Source: Anoplolepis gracilipes
Taxonomy: Eukaryota > Arthropoda > Insecta > Hymenoptera > Formicidae
Length of the DNA: 64,000 bases
Assembly (NCBI RefSeq): GCF_047496725.1
Contig: NC_132970.1
Span: 16,610,501 to 16,674,500, forward strand
Direction: 5' to 3'
The notes beneath the pieces are model-generated. The model saw nothing but the letters and a program-made list of their open reading frames with translations, did no database searches and was not told the origin of the DNA. This document shows positions 23,904-36,353 of the stretch, in pieces. How positions within the stretch are numbered: position 1 is the stretch's first letter; the number at the start of each line of letters is the position of its first letter. A program made the position numbers and the translations under genes.

Positions 23904-24135
23904 CTACGTCTATAAATATTTTATTAATCACAGACACATATAGATTTCGTCTAACAAAGTTATTGCATTTGTAAAAAAAAAAACGTTCAAATAATGCTAT
24001 TTGCATATTTATATGTTATTGTTAAGAAAAAGAATATTTATATATTATAGGATATATAATAAATATATGTGACTGTGTGTCTATAAATATTATCAGTCAC
24101 ATACAGATTTCTTCCAACGAGACTTGTATATTTAC
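23830..24135. repeat. Diverged direct duplication containing a (TA)n tract
   Basis: Copy 1 (about 23830-23970) and copy 2 (about 24043-24135) share TATTATAGGA, TAATAAATATAT, GTCTATAAATATT and CACATA-AGATTTC in the same order. Copy 1 carries an expanded (TA)n at 23848-23900. Confidence 0.75.
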
Positions 24136-26668
24136 ATATATTAGGGGATATTTTAAACATGTTTTAATTGTTAATAAATGTAGAAATTTAAATTACAGTT
24201 TTATTTGAATATTACAAAATCTAAATTTTTTCTTTTTCTAACAATAAGCAAAAATCCAAGCGAAATTGCTATTCGAGATCGTTTCGAATTTCGAATATCA
24301 TTGTCGTAAATACTTGGTATGTTCAATGTACAAAATGTAGGGTAGCTCCTCGGAATCTCCCACGTTTCTAGAGTAAATCGTGCGCTGGCTCGACGTTGTG
24401 CAAGCCTTCTTTCTTGTTCGAGAATCGCTCGACAATCAAAAATATTCTAAAATAACAGGCAAGTTTTATGAATTTACAAGGACGAAGGCGACAGGCGTTA
24501 AATTTTATTCTACGGTAAAGATAGCTATTCATTTATTCCGAATTTTTTCTTCCGTCGCAAATATTCACATCCGCATATACCGGTGGAATTTAAAAACTGA
24601 GGAATTGCACGAATATTTCGCTGTTTGGCTCGAAAGTTGAAATTCATTTTTCTAGCTTTCTGCTCTTGTCGTTGGAATGGTTAGTGATTTTTGAAAGAAA
24701 AAAAATGCATTTTTTTTATCCCTCTTCACGGACGGGAGAATAAAAATGGGGATAAAGTAAAGAAGTTTGGGGATTAAAATGGATTTAATTTCGAAAAGTT
24801 TGACACATTTGTCCAAAGCTTCCTATAGAAAATGTCGCGATCGTCGCATTTAAATCGAGAATAAACATCAGAGTTATTTTGCTCAAATATATATCTATAG
24901 CGACACGAAAATCTAATCTATCTCGTGGAAACGATAGCGATTTCAAAACGTCGGTTCTTCCGGTTCGCTCGGATCTTTACGATATCCCTCGCGCAGATCG
25001 GACGTCGCGGCGTGTTTACTCGGCTTCTTCTTCAGGGCTGTGTCAGAGAGTTGGCTCCCCGGAGCGCGTGGGTGCGGTCTCTCGACAGAAGGGAAAAAGA
25101 GGCCCTCCCTGCTCGCTCATCAGAGACGTGCGAGAGGCTCACGCTCTCCTCTCTTTCGGAGATAGATTTTACTTTTTTGCTCTCTCTCCTCCCTCTCTCT
25201 CCCCTCTTTTATATTTTCGACGGTCCCCCACGCTTACGGCTTCAGGCATCAACACTCCCTCTCGCAAGGTCGCCCCTATCTGCCTTTCCTCTCTGTTACC
25301 CTCGGTGATATTAAGCCCTACGTAGCGTCCAGGGAGATACATTTGAAGGGACGAAACTCTCGCGTGGAATTACGAGAAATATTTCGAGTTAAACGCGACG
25401 CATAGATTTTTAAAATCGCAAAAATATTTAAAAATTACCTACAAGTTAGATAATAACATGTACTGAACAAAAATCGTTAACTCGACTAACAATAAATGTG
25501 TTTAGTTGGTTATTATTCTTTAGTTGAAATATTTAAGCATTTTAGTCATATATATATATATACATACATACACAACTTCACAATTACACACACATATTTC
25601 AGTATTCAGATGTCAATATGATTTTGATAAGAATCGCTGTTATCATATGAAGCAAACTTAGAAATATATTTCTTAAATTGACTATAGAAAACAAGGTTTT
25701 TTTTATAATTCATTGTTAGTTCTGTTTTCGAAACTCTGATTCAATGTTAAATAATTCTGTAACTTGGCAATCTCTCGCGAGAAAAATGTATCTTAAATTT
25801 ATTTCTATCGTTAATGCCATTTTTTTTTTACATATACAGTAATTTTGAGCAAAGCTTCAATGAACAACTTTATTGAAAAAATATTGCAGACTTAATATCA
25901 GATCATTTTTTTAACATTCTTAAAATGTGGAAATAGGAAAAACATTTGATTGAGAGTTAGATAATAATAATTTGCTTCCATTGTTAATCAATTCACGATT
26001 AATTAATGCGATATGCACGATATTTATAGAGGATTTTAGATTTAGAAATTTAATTGCGTTATTTATGTTTTAGTGCTGGAACACACACACACACACACAC
26101 ACATAAAATATATTATATATATATAAAACTTGGAAAAGAGAATTTGCAGTGTCTGTTCCAATTGTCGTGACTCTTAATTCGATTGGCCTAATATCAGTTC
26201 GCGCTTACACGATATTCCACTTTCTAGCAATCTCGTTTCTATATATTCCATCGAATTGATATAACATTTATATGTATAATATTCAAGTAATATAATAATT
26301 GAACGCACATTACTGTTGCAATCTTTTTTGAAATTTCTTCCGCGTAAAATAATGTTGTATCTCCCGCGAGAGCATAATATATCGATTCATGTACGCATTT
26401 AATTATTCTTATTATTATATATTATTACATATTTTTTACATTCTTCACAACAAAATATCAACTGCTTTAACAAATCGTTGCTCGAATTTTTTAAAACCAA
26501 AACATTTCGTTCTTAATTTATCTCTTCTTTTTTATTTTCTGAAACACTTATTGTTCTTATCAATCCATTTAGAAAATGATAGAGAAATTTCTATATTAGA
26601 TCTACGCAAACTTGAATCAAATCGAAGGTAAAGATCCTGATATAGAAATTTCACATTTAAAGGACATA

Positions 26669-26943
26669 TTAACCCTTACTCCATACTGATGGGTTATTTT
26701 TGTCCGTGATTTTTCTAACCGTCAATTTCTCGAAAACAAATAATCATAAAATAATATATTTAAGTAAATGATTTTTCAAATTTATTATTTTAGTCTTTAT
26801 TTAGAATGTCCAAAGAAGGTATATACATTTTTTCAGATTTTTTAAAACACTTTTACATATTAATAAACTTGTCGAAAATACCATGACCCATCTGTACAGT
26901 TAGTTAGAAGGTGCCAATAATAACAATACGGAGTAAGGGTTAA
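26669..26943. mobile_element. TTAA-flanked MITE, copy 2 (piggyBac-like ends)
   Basis: Intact, with TTAA at both ends (26669-26672, 26940-26943). It begins CCCTTACTCCATACTG and ends CAATACGGAGTAAGGG. Same family and orientation as copy 1, with small indels. Confidence 0.9.
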
Positions 26944-26999
26944 TGGTTCAATCTTAATGCAAAAAAAAAAAAAATAATTTATATAGAGTTGCTCCGTGG

Positions 27000-27511
27000 C
27001 ACTTGACGCGATACGTCCGCACTTGCGATACGTCTTTTCCTCGCCCCACCCCCCACCATCATCGCCTATAGTAGTTTCCCCCACATTGCGGACGGTCGTC
27101 TCTTCCCCGTTTCCCCCTCTCCATCCCGTCGAATCGTGTTTCCGAGTTCCGAGTCCTGCCTCTGCCTGCCTGCTCTGTTCGGTTCAGTTCGTGGTGCGCC
27201 GTCGTCGAGTGTAGTGTCGTATTTTGCGCGCGTGAGAAGACTCGTCGTGTCTCGCGATCTCACTCTGAAGTTGCGAGTGATGCGCGCGCTATAGAGAGAG
27301 AGAGAAAGAGAGAGGGAGAGAGTGTATGTGTACGTGTCTCTATATCAGCCGTATATAAGAGTGCGCGCGCGCGCGTGTATACGTGCGTGCACGCGAGTGA
27401 TCCGTACGTTTACTAGTCGGTGTGTGCCGTACTACGTCTGTCTGCTTTCAATTCTCATCGTGGCTTCTGCTCCCGTACACACGCATACGCACATCTATAA
27501 ATATATATAAA

Positions 27512-27558
<47 letters not shown>

Positions 27559-28478
27559 AGAGAAAGAGAGAGGAGAGACGGACACACATATATATAAATA
27601 TATATACATATATATATACACACACACAGATACACGATCCGGAGGCATGACAGCGACGCGGGAGTGTTACCCCATACGGTAGGAATACAAACTCTTGTAT
27701 ATATTGTAATCCCTCTTCTTTACGTGATTATATACGATCGCGCGAGAGACAATGACGACGCGACGAGGACACGGGCGGAGACTAAAGGCGAAGGCTTTAC
27801 ACGATATCTCGAGTGCGTAAGCGAGTGTGACTTGGGAACGACGGCCACGACTTGGCCACAATTGTTTTGTCCGAATCGATACGCCCCTCCGGCGACGGCG
27901 GCGGCGACGGCGGCGGGCATTTCGTATGCCGCGGAACGCACGGCGGAAATGGACTTTCGTCGTGTGTGTAACGTCCGTGTATCGCCGAGGCCGCGGAGAG
28001 AGTCTACGTTTCACCTTATCTTTTTTTTTTTTTTTTTTAAATATTTATATATACGTATATTTATTTATTTATTTGTTTGTTTGTTTGTTGCTTTTCTCGC
28101 TTCCCCGACACATCCGTTTAATCGCGAGATATCGCGCCGAGAGTTTTTGTCGTCGTCATCGTCATCGTCATCGTCATTGTCCTGATCGTTAACGTCGATT
28201 GTCACCGTCGATGATGGTCGTCGCGTTAGCTCTCCGCCGCGATGGCCACAAACGAGTGCCAAGGGGTCTTTTCCTGTTGGCGATGTAGGCTCGCAGCTGT
28301 GTTTCGTTTTCGCTGGCAGTATTCAAGACGGAACACTTGTGTTTTTGCCCGAACGCGAGAGTACTCACCTGCGTCGATAACGAACCGCTTACCCTTGTAC
28401 ACTTTGTACTTTTGTTCGCGGTCGAGCGAATTTGTACTTGAACGCGGGCTTGGTCGCGAGATATAAACAGGTACCTAG
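27000..28478 (+). promoter_or_regulatory. CpG-rich block with initiator: candidate promoter/first exon region
   Basis: A TCAGTTCG initiator-like sequence at 27184 lies in CpG-rich DNA that continues, with (GA), (CG) and (TA) tracts, to about 28640. Possible donors follow 27678 (CG/GTAGGA, after a short ATG-initiated frame from 27647) and at about 28471 (AAACAG/GTACCT). No domain-bearing open frame. It is most simply a distal promoter for the downstream plus-strand RNF38/44 gene; not proven. Confidence 0.35.
27518..27549. repeat. (TA)n microsatellite
   Basis: Uninterrupted TA run within the putative 5' UTR block. Confidence 0.9.
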
Positions 28479-30827
28479 CGAAAATCAAGAGCGATTTCGA
28501 CAAGTTGAAATTCCGACGCTCTGTAGAAACTGCGCAAAACATACGCTGTTTACTCGACTCACGGCAGACGAGACGTTTATTGAAACGTTTGTTTTCCGTA
28601 TCTGTAGCATCACGATGATTGAGTCAATTATCGTCATGATTAACTCGTGATTTCTAATATCTTTACTATTTATAGATATCGTGTATACTTACCAAACTCC
28701 CCTTTTTCTCTTTGAGATTAATTGCGTCTGTGGCACTTAACATTCAATCGATACTTATCGGATGTCCTAGAATTGACGGAAAATATATGAATACATATAA
28801 TATATAATACAATTAAATAATTATTATTTTAGTAAAAATATGGAAAAGGCTATTTTTTTCTGCATTTCTCAAAGAATTTTATTTACAATTTTAATTATTA
28901 ATAATGACTTAAATAATCAAATAAAAGAGATTACTAGATATTTTTATTCGAATAGAATTATATTAATAATCTTTTCTCCAAGAATTTTATTTAAAATTTT
29001 AATTATTAAGAATAATTTAATAAGAGAGATTATCAGATATCATTAATAAAATAGAATTAATCTGTTCTTAAATAGCGTGTTCTATAAAGAATGATGTTTC
29101 GTTATTTTTGTTTCTTAAGATCTATAGTTATCGTTTCATTAATAACTTTAATGATTTTCGAAGATTTTTAATAATTATTTGAACCTTGATATTTTAGCTA
29201 TCAAAAATCGATCGTATACCTTTTATAAGAAATTAAATTTCCATTTTCCACAAATTCTCGGCCATTCCAAACGTTTCAATCTATGATACAAAAAAATATT
29301 ATTTCGCTGCTCGCAGGATATCGAATGTCTCGTTTAATGAGGAAAGAATAACATTATTTTGAAAAAGTGCTTTCAAAATGGTTTCCATTCATTCTACGCA
29401 TACATGAATTAATTTCCTTAACATTATGGTTTGGATTATCATCGAGTTTTGATCATTCAGAACACGGCCTGCTCAACGATCATGGCGTGGTATTCATTTT
29501 TAGTTGATCGCAGCGCCACGTGTGCGTGATTTTTAATCGATATAGTCATTTACTTTTAAGCAGAGTGATAATTTTAAGCTATATAAGCTTCCTATCTTTC
29601 CTAAATAAATAAAGTAGTCACTGTGGATCTATCGGTCGCGAAAGTCGCATACTAGAAAAGGTTGGATCTGATTTAGTAGACGATTCAATAAGAATAATAC
29701 GGTTACGTCACTTGCAGGATTTCGATAGAACAGATTCTCGTGTTTCGCTTGAACACAACGTAGAAGAGATTAAACTTGGAAAGGAATATGTTTTTCTTTA
29801 CGCACATAAACGTGTATATACCAGACTCGCTATCTCGGATTCATTGTATTTTCCGCATCGCATCTTCATTTAAATCGATGTTGCATTTAAAATACTGTTG
29901 CATTGTCTGATGAAATATTTACGTCTTGGCGACATGGCAAATGTCATCGGTGACTCTTTAGAACATCATTTTTGCGTTTCTTTTTCCTCACGATCAATTC
30001 GTGAGTTTTCTCAGCAGAATAGCGTTTAATTAGTAATCTCTGTGTGAAACACTTGCATTTCGTACAGAGACATACATATTGTGATATCTTTTTCCGCAAA
30101 TTGCTAATCTTTAAATATATTTAAAACAATTATAACAACAAGTGCAAGCACGATAATCGAAAAGGAGATAAATATAATAATATATTACAGTAAATAAAAA
30201 AAAATATAAAAAATATGATAATAAAAATATGTAATGAATACAAAAGAAATTAATATATATATATATATACAACACGCATATGATTATTCTGAATTAATTA
30301 CAATGTGAATTCTACGCGCTTCAAAATAATGTCATTGAAAAATTCGTTGCGACTAAAAAATAAAAAAATATCTCTGTTTTAAAATATTAAATTGAGATTG
30401 TTCAGGTTAAAAAGAAAATGGAGCCAAATACGTATGCATAATAATGACTTATTCACACGACGTTTATTAAAGATAATTGGGACGTATGAGGAAAGTTTCT
30501 AGACGCATAAATACCATGTAAATGATTTCAGCGTGCTTGAACCACAGTGTAAAAGGAGAATGAAGATTGTCTTCGAGGTCCGACATTGAACGCACGCATG
30601 TATATTCAGCTAGATTCGCGACTCGCTGTTCTTGAACGCTTTAATGTTCCTCGTTTATGCACGATAAATAAATAGAATAAATGAGTCGATTATACGATCG
30701 GAACCTTCCTGACGTCGGTCATGCAAACATTGGCCATTCACATTTATATTATCACGTATCTTCTATATAATAATGTCTAAATTTTCCGCGTTACATCATT
30801 ACGACAGGTAAATTAATTTAACCCTTA
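28479..30827. other. AT-rich non-coding, no gene seen
   Basis: Apart from a tandem duplication at 28866-29060 and a (TA)n near 30251, nothing structured is visible. Confidence 0.45.
28866..29060. repeat. Diverged tandem duplication, unit about 100 nt
   Basis: Copy 1 at 28866-28967 and copy 2 at 28974-29060 share TTCTC-AAGAATTTTATTTA, TTTTAATTATTAA, GAGATTA and AGATAT, then AATAGAATTA. A within-locus duplication that has since drifted. Confidence 0.8.
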
Positions 30828-31091
30828 TTCCGTATTATACTGTTGGATCATTTTTGTCTGTGATTTTTCTAACAACGTCAATTTCTCGAAAACAAATAAT
30901 CATAAAATAATATATTTAAGTAAATGATTTTTCAAATTTATTATTTTAGTCTTTATTTAGAATGTTCAAAGAAGGTATATACATTTTTTCAGATTTTTTT
31001 AAAACACTTTTACATATTAATAAACTTATCGAAAATACGCTGACCCATCTATAGAGTTAGAAGGTGCCAAAAATAACAATACGAAGTAAGA
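30828..31091. mobile_element. TTAA MITE, copy 3 (right end degraded)
   Basis: The left end is TTAA (30828-30831) plus CCCTTATTCCGTATTATACTG. The interior is nearly identical to copy 1. The right end reads CAATACGAAGTAAG then AAATAA, so the terminal GGGTTAA is lost. Confidence 0.85.
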
Positions 31092-34000
31092 AATAATAAA
31101 ACGTGGCTGCGAAATGAACAAAAATTGATTTGACACTCGTAGGATATTTTCACGAAGATTCTCGATTCAAACTGACGTTTTTAACTGATTCTCCGTCTTC
31201 TTCCGATTCCACAGTAGGCTAATTTCATTTAGCATTAAAAATTCTATTTTAATTAGCAATAATTTTGATCGCATTATTATATTCATTGTTTATATATGTA
31301 TTCACTTTTGTATAATTCACGAATAAAATTGGAGCGTCCTCGTTTTGTAACTTTAAGGCGATCTCTGCGATGCACGATCACGTTATATATGTATCGTGTG
31401 TGTTCTCTTTCTATCTGTTCTCTGGTTTACTCTTTCTTTCCTTTATCGAAGCTATAGGTCGATTCATGGTGCGCCCATCCAGCCCATCCACCCAGAGAAA
31501 TACGATATCGTTCCGATAAACAATGTTTCTTTCTTCTTTTCCCGAACGCATCGTAGCGTTATCACACCCACAATCCCGAAACTTACGACTACATTTTTGT
31601 TTCTCGTACTAGATGCGTTCTTTTGCTCTACCGCGATGCTGAAATACACGCTTTTGGAACTTTTGTTTCGAATAAAAAAAAAAAAAAAAAAAACTTTATT
31701 CTGTACGTTTGACACGCGCACGAGTCAGAAAATTTTTCAATATGTAATAGATTGATGATGTTGAGAGTAACTTTGGCAATTTTTTACAACAAAAAAATAT
31801 AAAGCATAAAATGATTGCTTTGTTTAGAATTTCTTAAATTAATAATTAAAAAAAAATAAATAAGCAATTACTGCGTAATTTCCTGTTATGTAGTATTTTT
31901 TGGTATACTTTTATTTACAAACGATAAGAAGCGACAGTTTTTTTTAAATAAGTGCTTTGTGCTTTCTACGTACAAGAAACTTTTTTTTTTAAATATATTA
32001 TATACAAATTTATATGCAATTTCTATACTAAATACGTTAGTCATTTAAAAACTCTGTCTGGAACAAGGAAATAGGTTACTTTGTCCTAAGATATTACATA
32101 TTTACGAATATGAATATTCGTTTATCTTGATATAAATTAATTTGAACAATGGATAATTTATTCGAATTGTCGATATTATCTTTGACGTTGCGATTATCTT
32201 AACCACGTGATACGGAAACCATATATTTGAAGCTCCCTTCTTTTTTTTAATAAAGAATAAATTTATTCCGACCTAAGACACTCAAGATGTTGCATATTTA
32301 CGAGTACGAGTGGCTAACTGCATTTCATTACGATACGATCAAACACCGATACGTCGTCTTCTCGTAAGCAGTTGACTAATGTAACATTGATGAAAATTTG
32401 TTTTGCACGAGAAATATTATAAACACATATGTGGGAAAAAACTTAAGTTACTTGTTTAATGGTAATATTATTTACAAGTTAACTCGTGTATATGATCTGA
32501 GAAAAACTCAAATTTGACTAATTTGTCTTATAATATATTTAAAAAATATGAAATGACAATGTATTATTGATGAAAACATAATCTAAAAAATATTTAGCAA
32601 TATATTTAAATAACTTTTTTACAAATATAGATTTTTTTTTAATTATTTGAGAGTAAACTATCTGTATTTATTCATTGCCGCATGTTACTCGCAAACGAAT
32701 CGTCACGTGTTAATAGTAATTTACATTAATATAAATATTTGAAACAGTTAATCTTTTTTTAATTACGCAGACATTTAGATATTTATTGGCGTTATTTGTT
32801 TTCAGTGTCATTTGCAATAACAAAATTAAATTTAAAAAATGAAAAAAAAAATGTCGAAAAAATTAATTTATTATTAGACAACTACCTTAAGCCCGACCGG
32901 ACGGTTCGTGCTTCGACCTCGGAACGTGCAAGCTGGTCGAGAATATTGTATGCCACAGACACGGCATATGTTCACGAAGGTCTTATAGTACTGAGAGAGC
33001 AGGTGGTGACCGGGGAGACAGGTCTATCTCTCTCTCTCTCTCTCTCTCTCTCCCTCTCTGGGTTTTTCAGGAAGTCACCTATCGTTGAGTCGGCTACCTC
33101 GATCGGTGCATATGTTCTATAATAGCCGTACTGCAGCATGGATAGTTCTCGGATCAAGAATTTATAGCCAACAATACTGCGGATCCTTTTTTTGTGAGGA
33201 TTATTCTCAAGGAGAGCTACGCCTTCTCTTTATATCCCCGAAAGATTTAGAGGGGGGAGAGGGGGGGGAGAGCTTGTGGAAAAGAAAGAAAAATAAGAGC
33301 AAGCATTTTTTCGTTTGTGGTCAAGAGCGATGACCCTCGTATTTCCAATTTTGACGATAACATAAATTTTAATGTCGCTGTCCAATTTATCCTTTTCGAT
33401 CATGAAATATTATATGAGTGAAAGAGTCTGTAACAAAAACCGCGTCTTTTTTTTCTTTGTTTTTCTCTAAAACAGCCCAGTTTTCTTTATAACATTACCG
33501 TCATGGCTACTAATAGTTTTAAAGAGAAATAAATTCTAAAAAAGTAAAATTATTTATAACTATTACTTACTTTAAAATTATTTATTTATGAAATTATAAA
33601 AAAAAAGAGTCATATTTTACTTTTAAGTAGACAGTCTATACCTCGCTTTTCACATAAATAAAGCAATGGAAATAACGAATATATAAGTAGTCGACAATTG
33701 TATCTGATGAAATATTGCATCAACAGACTGTAAACACATCCTGGAAAGCACATCGATAGGTAGACACAACAACCTGGTGAATGCACCAGGTATCTAAATC
33801 TTTTATTTCCATTCTACAGTTTCATCTCCCCGTAGATCGAAGATGCATACTGAAATTTGTTCTCTATTTGTTGTCCTCAACATTAATGTACGATCATACC
33901 GATTCGCTCGAGAAAGCATGGCTCGCACACGTGTCTGTAGTCGTGGACGAGCGACGCAATTCACTAGCTTGCGTAGCCTCGCACAATCACGGAACGCGTC

Positions 34001-35827
34001 GCAATTGTTGAGCACTTTCGCTCTCGCGAACAACGGCGTCGAGAGAAGCCGCTGTTAATATTGCAACAAAACTGGGAAAGCCCTCGCGCGTTATGAAAAT
34101 CGAGAAAGTTGAATGTTTATGAATATATACCATCTCCTCCCCCATTTAGCTCCGAAATTTCCATACGACGATTCGCGCATTTCACGAACGCAGCTTTCCT
34201 TTCGGATACGTGTAATTGCGGTGGAAATATTTTATTTGAAATATTAAATATATATAACGCTTATATATTTATTTTACAATTTATTAATTTATTATCTCAT
34301 TTATTGATAATTTATTATATTGTTTTGTTTTTATTATATTATTAATATTGTAAATTTATTATAATTTATAATACAATTTATTAATTTATTATCTCATTTA
34401 TTGATAATTTATTATATTATTATATTTTTATTGTATTATTAATATTGTAAATTTATTATAATTTATAATCGCGATTTATTAAAATTTCTTCAATTATTTT
34501 GCTTTTGTAACATGTTCGTATGATATAGTTTTAATTCGCGATGTTCAGGTAAAAAGACGTTCTCTGAGTTAGTAGAGAACTTTTCATGGAAACGCTTCTT
34601 TGGAACGGATGTGGGACGATGTCTTTTTCGTTGTGCAGGACCGAAGGGGAACCAACGCCTTCTCCCTCTCTTTTTCTCGCTCAGGCTTGTCTTCTTTCTT
34701 GAGGACTACAATATCCAACTCGTCTTTCAATGGAAGGTACCATACCGCGGATTCGCCATTTTGGTTATTCAGCATTTGGAGGTTTCTCTTTGTGAAATAT
34801 CTAAAGTATATGCCTGACGAATCGCGAGACATGTGTTTTAAATTTTCGTCGGTGCATCTCGCGTTTTTTAAAAGAGGATTTTTTAAAACAATCGTGCCAA
34901 TTTGGCTCGCGATTAGATACCGTATCGACATCGCGCGCGTTGCCACTAATCTCGTGATATTTCAAACGAACAATTCCAAAAGGTCATGGAGTGACATCTC
35001 ATCACGAGAATTGTTAAGTTCTTTGTTTTGGCATATTTTCATGTTTGTGTCAATTTATACTTATTTCTACATATTTTTTTTTCATGATACTTATTGAGTG
35101 AGAGGAAATAAAAAAAAAGGCTTAACGGAGCAGGAACATTTTCTCGGTTTTCTTATAAGAATAATGTGGTAAAATAATCGAATCACGTAAATTGAATAAA
35201 ATATGAATTTTAACAAGATTTTGCAAGATGCAATAATCTCTAGAGGGATACATCGAAAAAAAATATGTACAGTTCTTATTATAATTTAATAATTCAATAA
35301 ACCAGCGTGATATCAACATACCGATTCTTTTGGCGTTAAAAGTTATAATACTTATCTCGAATTCACAAAGAAACGATTCCTGTGACTGATTGCATCGCAG
35401 GATGTTGCGCTTCTTCAATTCCCTCCAAGTAGAAATATCAAACAACTCATTTGATGCAACACGATAAGTTAAAGACATATGGACATGTTCATGTGTGCAC
35501 TATTCGCCCCGATCTTTCAAGATTCTAACTTCGAAAATCTAGTTATCCGTCTCTTCAGCATCCGGAGGAACTTTCTCTCCAAGGAAGTTGCTCCAATCAT
35601 ACGTTCAGAGAACAAAAAGAGTAGTTGTTGTTTTTTCGTCAAACATCCAAGTTACGCATGACCGTCACATCGTAGGTGAATAAGTCGAGGTGAGAAGACT
35701 ATCTTACATTTATCCGTTGTCAATTAGAATCCTGAAAAAAATGGATTATATATACGGCCAAATATGATCTTACATGCATTTTTTCTAGAATGCTTTAAAA
35801 TCTTTCGAGGAAATTTAATTGTTTGAA
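31092..35827. other. AT-rich non-coding, no gene seen
   Basis: GC-richer patches at 32880-33130 (with (TC)n at 33024-33053), 33900-34080 and 34600-34950. Open frames in both directions at 34584-35097 lack splice partners and recognisable motifs. Confidence 0.4.
34276..34469. repeat. Recent tandem duplication of a 97-nt AT-only unit
   Basis: Two adjacent copies (34276-34372 and 34373-34469) differ by a few substitutions only. Both start ACAATTTATTAATTTATTA and end TTATAATTTATAAT. Confidence 0.93.
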
Positions 35828-36353
35828 TTAAGGGGGCAATTCGGTCTAGAGGCCTGATTTTTAGGCTTTTTTTGCAAATTTTTTATAAGGAACGGATAAG
35901 ATCAATTAAAATAAAAGTTTTTCCTATTTGTAGGATTTTTAAAAAATATGCAAAAATAACAAAATGGCGTCACTTTGAAAATAAGTCTTAATTTTTCGGT
36001 TATTTTTTTCGTCTTTAAAGGGCTGTAGAATTTCAAAAAATTAATATTTTTTGATAATTCTACTTCGGGCGATACCCAAACTCATATATTCTAAGAATCT
36101 TTTTGAATTTTTTATTTCTGATAAGCAGAACCGCCCCAATCGTGTGCACCGTGTAACTACTTTTTTTTTTAGAAGAACTGCTATATGCAGCTTAATTCTT
36201 GGAATTTTTCAATAAAGAAAATTTTAAAAGATACTTAAAAAGTTGCTTAATAAATAGAAAAAACTTTTATTTTAATTGATTTTATCCGTTCTTTATAAAA
36301 AATTTGCAAAAAAAGCCTAAAAATCAGGCCTCTAGACCGAATTCCCTTCTTAA
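35828..36353. mobile_element. 526-bp TTAA-flanked MITE with ~105-nt terminal inverted repeats
   Basis: TTAA at 35828-35831 and 36350-36353 flank an element whose ends are inverted copies. Both arms read AATTCGGTCTAGAGGCCTGA, then a TTTTAGGC/GCAAATTTTTTATAA segment, then ACGGATAA, and AAATAAAAGTTTTTCCTATTT. The arms match almost perfectly. There is no open frame, so it is a non-autonomous element of a family different from the 267-bp MITE. The TTAA duplication again points to piggyBac-type mobilisation. Confidence 0.92.

Larger units (their letters stand above)
20217..26668. other. Non-coding with scattered GC-rich patches
   Basis: GC-richer patches at about 20290-20700, 21290-21550, 22080-22350, 22960-23200, 23520-23720 and 24930-25340 carry CpG. 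They show no protein family on either strand. They may be alternative first exons, enhancers or non-coding RNA exons of the large gene-free region. Pyrimidine tracts are frequent. Confidence 0.4.

Noticed and set aside
27664..28192. Open frames of 73-173 codons on both strands at the 27-28 kb island
   Set aside because: They run through poly-T, TTTA and (TCG/TCA)n repeats, lack domains and contradict one another between strands.
34584..35097. Overlapping 120- and 165-codon open frames on opposite strands
   Set aside because: No recognisable motif, no splice partners; mutual antisense opening in moderately GC-rich DNA is common by chance.
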